The translations under genes were made by a program, and so were the position numbers. A stretch of 37,838 bases of DNA from Micrococcus sp. (lineage in GTDB: Bacteria > Actinomycetota > Actinomycetes > Actinomycetales > Micrococcaceae): the NCBI RefSeq assembly GCF_030523875.1, contig NZ_JAUNHR010000007.1, positions 9,416 to 47,253 on the forward strand. The letters run 5' to 3'. Positions 32,681 to 37,838 of this stretch are shown here, piece by piece. Under the pieces are notes generated by a model. That model was not told the DNA's origin and searched no databases. It worked only from the letters and a program-made list of their open reading frames with translations. Numbering within the stretch: position 1 is the stretch's first letter; each line of letters begins with the position of its first letter.

Positions 32681-34561
32681 ATGACCGACCGCCATCGCAT
32701 CGACGACCACGCGTACCTCTCGAACCAGCACAGCGGCGCCCTCGTCGCGCGCGACGGCACCGTGACGTGGCTGTGCCTGCCCCGGTTCGACTCCCCGGCC
32801 ATCTTCACCTCGCTCCTGGGCGAGGCCGAGCACGGCGAGTGGGCGCTCGGCGTCGAGGGCGGCGAGGTCGTGGAGCGCGAGTACCTCGAGGACACCCTCG
32901 TGCTGCGCACCCTGTGGCGCGGACCGGAGGGGGAGGCCGAGGTGCTGGACTTCATGCCCCTGGAGGACGCCCGCGGCCCGGCCGTGGACGGTGAGGACGC
33001 CGGGGCCGGCGCCACGGACGAGGGCGCGACGCGTCACCCCGCCGACGGCGCCGGCACGCGCGCGGACCTGGTGCGCCGCGTGCGCTGCCTCTCCGGTCGG
33101 GTGCAGGTGCGTCAGTGCCTGCGGCTGCGCCTGGACTACGGCGAGGTGGCGCCGTGGGTCTCGCGCCAGGAGGACGCGGCCGGGGAGCGGTTCCTGGCGT
33201 TCGTGGCCGGCGGCGACGCGATCGCCGTCCACGGCCCGGACCTGCAGGCCGCGGACATGCGGCACGTGGGCACCACGCGCTTGGGCGAGGGCGAGAGCGA
33301 GGCCTGGAGCCTGGCCTGGTACCCGGCGTGGGGCACCGCGCCGGCCGCGCCCGACGTCGAGACGTCCCTGCAGCGCACCGTGGACGGCTGGCGGGACTGG
33401 CTGGGCGAGCCGCACGCCGAGGGGGCGCGGGCCGAGCGGATCCGCCGGTCCCTCCTGGTGCTGCGGGGGCTGACCCACCGGGACACCGGCGGGATCGTGG
33501 CGGCGGCCACCACGTCCCTGCCCGAGGACTTCGGCGGGGAGCGCAACTGGGACTACCGCTACGTGTGGCTGCGGGACACCGCGCTCACCCTCGAGGCGCT
33601 GCTGGCGCACAACCACAAGGACGCGGCGACGGCGTGGCGCGACTGGCTGCTGCGTGCCGTCGCCGGGGACCCCGAGCAGGTGCAGATCATGTACACGCTC
33701 TCCGGGGAGCGGAAGATGCCGGAGAGCGAGCTGGAGCACCTGACGGGGCATGCCGGTTCCCTGCCCGTGCGCATCGGCAACGGCGCGGCCACGCAGTGGC
33801 AGGCGGACGTGATCGGCACGGTGATGATCGCCCTGTGCGCGCTGCGCACGGCGGGGGTGCAGGAGGACCGCTGGTCGTGGCCGCTGCAGAAGCGGCTCGT
33901 GGAGCAGGCGCTGGCGCGGCGGGGCGAGAAGGACCACGGCCTGTGGGAGATGCGCGGCGAGCCGGCGTTCTTCACGCACGGGCGCGTGATGATCTGGTCC
34001 GCCGTCGAGCGCGCGCTGCACGCCGTCCGCGAGCAGGGCATGACAGCCACCGACGACGAGATGAAGCTGTGGGCGAGCGCCGAGGCGGAGCTGCGCGAGG
34101 AGATCCTCACGCATGGCGTGCACCAGGACGGCCACTTCACGCAGACCTACGGGGTGGACGCCGTGGACGCCTCCCTGCTGCAGATCCCGCACACGGGCTT
34201 CCTCCCGCACGACGACCCGCGCATGCTCGCCACCGTGGAGCGGATCGAGCGGGACCTGATGACGACCGGCGGCCTCGTGAAGCGCTACGAGACCGACGGC
34301 ACCGACGGGCTGGAGGGCCACGAGGCACCCTTCCTGATCTGCGCGTTCTGGCTCGTGGAGCAGTACGCCCGCTCCGGCCGCGTGGAGGACGCCGAGGCGC
34401 TCATGGAGCGCCTGGACGGCTGCGCCAACGACCTGCACCTCATGGCCGAGGAGTACGACGACGAGCGTGGCCGCATGGCCGGGAACTTCCCGCAGGCGTT
34501 CAGCCACCTCGGGCTCATCCGCGCGGCGGACGCGCTCGCGGAGGCCCGCGGCGAGCGCTGA
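32681..34561 (+). CDS. Glycoside hydrolase family 15 protein (trehalase/glucoamylase-like)
   Basis: These 626 residues have the N-terminal trehalase-like domain (DHAYLSNQHSGALVARDG, then WLCLPRFDSPAIF) and a GH15 (alpha/alpha)6 barrel. The barrel shows RNWDYRYVWLRDTALTLEAL, LWEMRGEPAFFTHGRVMIW with the expected catalytic Glu, and EAPFLICAFWLVEQ. In mycobacteria such proteins are trehalases; others cleave maltose or starch ends. No signal peptide is seen, so it is cytoplasmic, which suits trehalose or maltodextrins. The ATG was chosen because the domain starts at once; upstream frame is antisense to zwf. No strong ribosome binding site. Its last 39 bases recur at 36214-36252 with 4 changes. 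Confidence 0.88.
   Translation: MTDRHRIDDHAYLSNQHSGALVARDGTVTWLCLPRFDSPAIFTSLLGEAEHGEWALGVEGGEVVEREYLEDTLVLRTLWRGPEGEAEVLDFMPLEDARGPAVDGEDAGAGATDEGATRHPADGAGTRADLVRRVRCLSGRVQVRQCLRLRLDYGEVAPWVSRQEDAAGERFLAFVAGGDAIAVHGPDLQAADMRHVGTTRLGEGESEAWSLAWYPAWGTAPAAPDVETSLQRTVDGWRDWLGEPHAEGARAERIRRSLLVLRGLTHRDTGGIVAAATTSLPEDFGGERNWDYRYVWLRDTALTLEALLAHNHKDAATAWRDWLLRAVAGDPEQVQIMYTLSGERKMPESELEHLTGHAGSLPVRIGNGAATQWQADVIGTVMIALCALRTAGVQEDRWSWPLQKRLVEQALARRGEKDHGLWEMRGEPAFFTHGRVMIWSAVERALHAVREQGMTATDDEMKLWASAEAELREEILTHGVHQDGHFTQTYGVDAVDASLLQIPHTGFLPHDDPRMLATVERIERDLMTTGGLVKRYETDGTDGLEGHEAPFLICAFWLVEQYARSGRVEDAEALMERLDGCANDLHLMAEEYDDERGRMAGNFPQAFSHLGLIRAADALAEARGER
34523..34561 (+). repeat. Direct repeat, left copy (3' end of the GH15 gene)
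   Basis: These 39 nt encode the GH15 C terminus AADALAEARGER plus stop. They match 36214-36252 at 35 of 39 positions. The two copies bracket the M16 peptidase gene. Confidence 0.8.
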
Positions 34562-34694
34562 GGGAGCGTTGAGGCCTGGTCTGGGCGTGTCGCGGCGCGC
34601 CACCGCTCGGGTGTGGTGTGATCCGACATACCCGGCGCATCCGCCCCCGAGGGCTCGGGACACGCGCGCCCGGACCTGACGAGAAGGAGCGCCC

Positions 34695-36185
34695 GTGCCT
34701 GCCATCACCCGCCTCGACGAGGTCGAGGTCCACTCCCTCGACGCCGCCGACGGACCGTTGATCGCCCGCCTCACATTCCGTGTCGGCGCAGTCGACGAGA
34801 CGGTGTCCACGCTGGGGCTCTCCCACCTCGTCGAGCACGTGGCCCTGGACGGCGTCGACGGTCTGGAGCCCGACGTCAACGGCGAGTCCCGGATGACGTA
34901 CACGGCGTTCCAGGTGAAGGGGACTCCGGAGGTGGTGGTCCGCCGCCTCGGACAGATCTGCTCCCGGATCGCCGACCTGGCGATCGGTCGCCTGCCGGTG
35001 ACCGAGGTGGACCGGTCACGCCGGGTGCTGCTGGCCGAGCGCGGCGGTCCCATGGGGGACCAGATCGCGGCTGAGCACCTGCACGTCCGGCTCGGCGCCA
35101 CCGGGTTCGGCCTCGGTGCCGTGCCGGCCCGGTTCACCGCCCGCTTCTCGGCAGAGGAGGCGTCGGCGTGGGCCGGGGAGCACTTCACGGCCGGCAACGC
35201 CGTGCTGGCACTGTCCGGCCCGGTGCCGGAGGGCCTCCGCCTGCCCCTGCCCGCCGGGGCCCGCCGGACGCCGCCCGACACCCCCGCGCTCGACCATTCA
35301 CTGCCCGGTGAGTACCTCTCCGGGGCGGAGGAGCCGTCGCTGTCGTTCGTGGCACCGGACATCCTCGAGGCGCCCGCCGCGACCGCCGTCCTGCTGGGCA
35401 CCCTGCGCTCCCGGGTCTTCCGTCGCCTGCGGCAGGAGACCGGGATCGTCTACGACATCGCGCCCGACGTCGCCGTGGTCGGGCGGCGCGGCGTGGTCGT
35501 CGTGGCGGTCCGATGCTCGGACAGGGACGCCGTCGCCGCGATGGAGGGGGTGCTCTCCATCCTGCGGGACCTTCGCGACGGCGGCGTCACGGACGCGGAG
35601 CGCGAGCAGGCGGCACTCGAGTTCGCGGAAGCCCGGGCCGAGACGACCCCGTTCGACGCGCTCTGCCGGGACGCGGACGACGCCCTCCTCGGCTGGCCGC
35701 CGCTCACGCAGGTGGGCGAACAGGACATCCGAGCCGTGCGGGACGAGGACCTGGCCGCGCTGCTCGCCCAGCTGGAGAGGACCCTACTCGTGGGCTTCGG
35801 GCCCGGGAGCCGCACGGAGGAGGAGGTCCTCGCGGGCGACACCCGGATGCTGCCGCGCGCAGAGCGGCCGGACGGGCCCGCCATCGAGGGAGAGCAGTTC
35901 CGTCCTGGCCTCATGGTGCGCATGGGCGGTCTGCGCCTGCGATGCACCGTGGGGGAGCGGGGTCTGGGACTGGACCTCCCCGACGGGCGGGTGGGCGTCC
36001 TCTGGGAGGAGGTGGTGGCATGGAGCGCCACCACGGACGAGGACGGCATCGACGTGGTGAGCATCGAGACGCTCGACGGCGGCGGCGGCGACATCCCCGT
36101 GGGCCTCATGAAGCACGGGGACCGGCTCCGGTCCCTGCTGCTGGCGAACCTGCCGGAGCGCCTGCGCCTTCCCGACGACGTCTGA
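34695..36185 (+). CDS. M16 (pitrilysin-like) zinc peptidase with C-terminal extra domain
   Basis: This 496-residue protein has the inverted zinc motif HLVEH (44-48) and a Glu about 67 residues later (E115 in RRVLLAERG), the normal third ligand of M16 enzymes. Two M16-type halves follow, including AWAGEHFTAGNAVLALSG and TGIVYDIAPDVAV in the C-terminal half, so it is one M16B-like unit. About 95 further residues (from near 400) form a beta-rich stretch, LRLRCTVGERGLGLDLPDG then VLWEEVVAW, resembling a PH-like domain. The GTG follows AAGGAGC. Rarer codons (ACA, CTA, TCA) appear more often than in neighbours. The substrate is unknown. Flanking direct repeats suggest insertion behind the GH15 gene. 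A partner M16 gene is not in the window. Confidence 0.83.
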   Translation: MPAITRLDEVEVHSLDAADGPLIARLTFRVGAVDETVSTLGLSHLVEHVALDGVDGLEPDVNGESRMTYTAFQVKGTPEVVVRRLGQICSRIADLAIGRLPVTEVDRSRRVLLAERGGPMGDQIAAEHLHVRLGATGFGLGAVPARFTARFSAEEASAWAGEHFTAGNAVLALSGPVPEGLRLPLPAGARRTPPDTPALDHSLPGEYLSGAEEPSLSFVAPDILEAPAATAVLLGTLRSRVFRRLRQETGIVYDIAPDVAVVGRRGVVVVAVRCSDRDAVAAMEGVLSILRDLRDGGVTDAEREQAALEFAEARAETTPFDALCRDADDALLGWPPLTQVGEQDIRAVRDEDLAALLAQLERTLLVGFGPGSRTEEEVLAGDTRMLPRAERPDGPAIEGEQFRPGLMVRMGGLRLRCTVGERGLGLDLPDGRVGVLWEEVVAWSATTDEDGIDVVSIETLDGGGGDIPVGLMKHGDRLRSLLLANLPERLRLPDDV

Positions 36186-36213
36186 GCCGAACCGCGCGGC
36201 GCCGGGGCCGTCA

Positions 36214-36252
36214 GCCGCCGACGCGCTCGCGGAGGTCCGCGGCGAGCGGTGA
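36214..36252 (+). repeat. Direct repeat, right copy (remnant of the GH15 3' end)
   Basis: In the GH15 frame this reads AADALAEVRGER plus stop: one amino-acid change and three synonymous changes against 34523-34561. No ORF leads into it. It is a leftover coding end 28 nt after the M16 stop. Confidence 0.78.
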
Positions 36253-36277
36253 CCCCCGCACGCGACGTGTCCCCCTG

Positions 36278-36301
36278 CGTTGTCGTTCGCGACATGGGCG
36301 G
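36278..36301 (-). repeat. Repeat cluster B, left arm: one unit
   Basis: On the minus strand this reads CCGCCCATGTCGCGAACGA, the same variant as the inner unit of cluster A's left arm. It starts 26 nt after the GH15-end remnant. Confidence 0.75.
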
Positions 36302-36303
36302 CC

Positions 36304-36345
36304 TGTCGGACGCGCCGCCCGCTTCTCGAACGAAAGCGTCCGACA
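36304..36345. repeat. 10-bp hairpin around the inner unit of cluster B
   Basis: TGTCGGACGC (36304-36313) is the exact reverse complement of GCGTCCGACA (36336-36345). The pair encloses the first right-arm unit, so a stem with a 22-nt loop can form between the convergent M16 and S9 genes. Confidence 0.6.
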
Positions 36346-36371
36346 CGCCGCCCGTATCTCGAACGAAAGCC
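36315..36371 (+). repeat. Repeat cluster B, right arm: two units, 33-bp period
   Basis: Units at 36315-36338 and 36348-36371 share the TCTCGAACGAAAG core and again start 33 bp apart, with a 9-nt spacer (TCCGACACG). The second unit ends at the base before the S9 peptidase stop codon. Confidence 0.85.
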
Positions 36372-37838
36372 TCAGAGGCGGTCGGTCGCTCCGAGCGCCG
36401 TGAGCAGGAACGCGTACTCCCACGCGGTGTCCTCCCAGCCCTGGTAGCGGCCGGAGGCGCCGCCGTGGCCGCCGTCCATCTCCGTGCGCAGCAGGATCGG
36501 GGCGCCGCCCTCGGCCAGGGGCGTGGCCTGGTCCGAGGTGACGGTGCGGCGCAGCTGCGCCACCCACTTCGCGGGCTCCACGTAGAGCACCCGGGTGTCG
36601 TGCAGGCTGGTCACGGCGGCGATCGCGGGGTAGTCCACGGCGCGCACGTTCTCGTACGGGGAGTAGGCCTTCATGGTGGCGTAGACCGCCGGGTCCTCGA
36701 TCGGGTTGCCCCATTCCTCCCACTCGAGCGCGGACAGCGGCAGCTCCGGGTCGAGGATGGAGGTCAGCGCGTCCACGAACGGCACCACCGCCAGGCACGC
36801 CCGGTACAGCTCCGGGGCGCGGTTCAGCACGGCGCCCATGAGCAGGCCGCCGGCTGAGCCGCCCGTCGCCGCGATCCGCGCCGGGTCCACCCAGCCGGAG
36901 TCCGCGACGAACCGCGTGGCGTCCACGAAGTCCGTGAACGAGTGGTGCTTGGCGGCCTTCTTGCCGTCCTCGTACCAGGCTCGGCCGAGCTCGCCGCCGC
37001 CGCGCACGTGCGCCACCACGTAGACCACGCCGCGGTCCAGCAGGGACAGCCGCGCCACCCCGAACACCGGGTCCATGGACATCTCGTACGAGCCGTAGCC
37101 GTACACCACGGCCGGCGCCGTGCCGTCCTGCGCCACGTCCCTGCGGCGGATCACGGTCAGCGGGATGCGCACGTCCTCGCCCGTGATCGAGCTGGGCTCC
37201 GACGCCGGCGCCCACCAGCGCTCGGCCACGTACAGCTCCCGGTCGAAGCCGGGCACCTCCACCTCGCGGCGCAGGCGCACCTCGCCCGTGGCCGCGACGA
37301 CGTCCAGCACCCGCGCCGGCGTCGTCCAGGAGACGTAGGTCAGGCGCAGGAAGGGCGAGTCCTGGCTCACGCCCGCCAGGCGGCACGTGTACAGCTCCTC
37401 GTCGAACTCCGGCTCGGACCAGGTGAGGGCGCCGGCGGAGGCGGGGCCGCCGTCGTCGCCCGCGCCCGTGCCGGCGAGGAGGTCCCGCAGCCCGTCCAGC
37501 GGCGCCACGAGCACGCGCGGCGTGGTGTCCCGGCGCACCGCGAGCGCCACGTGGGTGCGGGTGACCATGACTCCGTCCACGCGCACGGTCTCGGAGTGGG
37601 GGACCACGGTGCGCCACGCGGCGCGGTCGGCCACGTCGGCCTCGCGCACCACGGACAGCAGCGAGTTGGGGGCCTTCGTGCCGTCGGCCCGGCGGTCGTG
37701 GACGACCAGCAGCACGCGCTCGCCGTCCAGGTCGAGGGGCTCGACGTCGGCGAGCATCCGCGCGTCCCGGCCGATCAGCAGGCGCGGGGCGGGCAGGGGG
37801 GCGTCGGCGTCCTCGGGCAGGTCGAGCGCCCACGTCTC
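36372..37838 (-). CDS. S9 family peptidase, oligopeptidase B-like (5' end outside window)
   Basis: At least 489 codons of a prolyl oligopeptidase-family serine peptidase. The catalytic Ser is in ATGGSAGGLLMG, the catalytic His in DGGHGGASGRY near the C terminus, and the Asp should lie in the HDTRVLYVEPAKW region between them. VYGYGSYEMSMDP and GRAWYEDGK are typical of oligopeptidase B, which cuts short peptides after Arg or Lys. The N-terminal beta-propeller is only partly present: the reading frame stays open to the window's last base, so the gene is cut by the edge and its start is not seen. It converges on the M16 gene; repeat cluster B abuts its stop. Confidence 0.92.
   Translation of the reverse strand, partial: ETWALDLPEDADAPLPAPRLLIGRDARMLADVEPLDLDGERVLLVVHDRRADGTKAPNSLLSVVREADVADRAAWRTVVPHSETVRVDGVMVTRTHVALAVRRDTTPRVLVAPLDGLRDLLAGTGAGDDGGPASAGALTWSEPEFDEELYTCRLAGVSQDSPFLRLTYVSWTTPARVLDVVAATGEVRLRREVEVPGFDRELYVAERWWAPASEPSSITGEDVRIPLTVIRRRDVAQDGTAPAVVYGYGSYEMSMDPVFGVARLSLLDRGVVYVVAHVRGGGELGRAWYEDGKKAAKHHSFTDFVDATRFVADSGWVDPARIAATGGSAGGLLMGAVLNRAPELYRACLAVVPFVDALTSILDPELPLSALEWEEWGNPIEDPAVYATMKAYSPYENVRAVDYPAIAAVTSLHDTRVLYVEPAKWVAQLRRTVTSDQATPLAEGGAPILLRTEMDGGHGGASGRYQGWEDTAWEYAFLLTALGATDRL

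Noticed and set aside
34523..36252. Site-specific integrative element with attL/attR
   Set aside because: The direct repeats look like an attachment core, but the 1.7-kb interval has no integrase or excisionase and the gene is not a tRNA. Insertion by homologous or illegitimate recombination fits equally well.
30741..36371. CRISPR-like array
   Set aside because: Only two units in tandem per arm, spacers of 9 nt, arms in opposite orientations, and no cas genes.

Overview
The window is very GC-rich, with third codon positions almost always G or C. Every gene I recognise has an actinobacterial form: bS22, the DUF4244-type Flp pilin, KtrAB, GH15 trehalase, a TopA with a Lys/Ala-rich tail, and System II cytochrome c genes. 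The gene set and Flp/Tad locus fit a Micrococcaceae chromosome, most likely Micrococcus. I see no phage, IS element, CRISPR array, tRNA or rRNA. From memory of mycobacterial gene order, the window joins two blocks that are separate there: the Tad/helicase/topA neighbourhood, and the ppx-proC-bS22-ccs-men neighbourhood.

Layout: (1) 1-4.6 kb: NUDIX hydrolase, then a compact Flp/Tad pilus cluster (TadA ATPase, one TadB/C-like membrane protein, Flp pilin, two TadE/G-like proteins). (2) 4.6-7.9 kb: a convergent DEAH/DUF1998 helicase and a GNAT acetyltransferase. (3) 8.0-10.7 kb: tRNA hydroxylase trhO coupled to an NPPF methyltransferase. (4) 10.8-16.6 kb: topA, a Ppx/GppA phosphatase, a sugar isomerase-like protein and proC. 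(5) 16.6-18.6 kb: ktrAB potassium uptake on the minus strand. (6) 18.8-22.3 kb: AcuC deacetylase, the 32-residue ribosomal protein bS22 with a strong terminator, a glutaredoxin-like protein, a membrane protein and a histidine phosphatase. (7) 22.4-26.6 kb: cytochrome c maturation operon resA-ccdA-resB-ccsB. (8) 26.8-30.7 kb: two small membrane proteins and the menaquinone genes menB-menE-menA. (9) 31.1-37.8 kb: a divergent zwf-like dehydrogenase and a GH15 trehalase/glucoamylase, a single M16 peptidase gene, and a 5'-truncated S9 oligopeptidase.

Links between genes: menaquinone and cytochrome c maturation both feed the respiratory chain. GH15 would release glucose next to a glucose-6-phosphate dehydrogenase homologue. 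The Tad genes build the Flp machinery, which in Micrococcus luteus has been linked to natural transformation. Eight genes look leaderless, with a TANNNT-like -10 box ending 5-8 nt before the start codon.

The least ordinary signals are in the last 7 kb. A family of about 24-nt AT-cored elements, spaced exactly 33 bp in tandem and facing inward, occupies two gaps (30741-31086 and 36278-36371). The M16 gene lies between two copies of the 3' end of the GH15 gene, so it looks inserted. The zwf-like enzyme has Glu where the family has its substrate-binding Lys. I could run no database searches, so family names rest on motifs and length.
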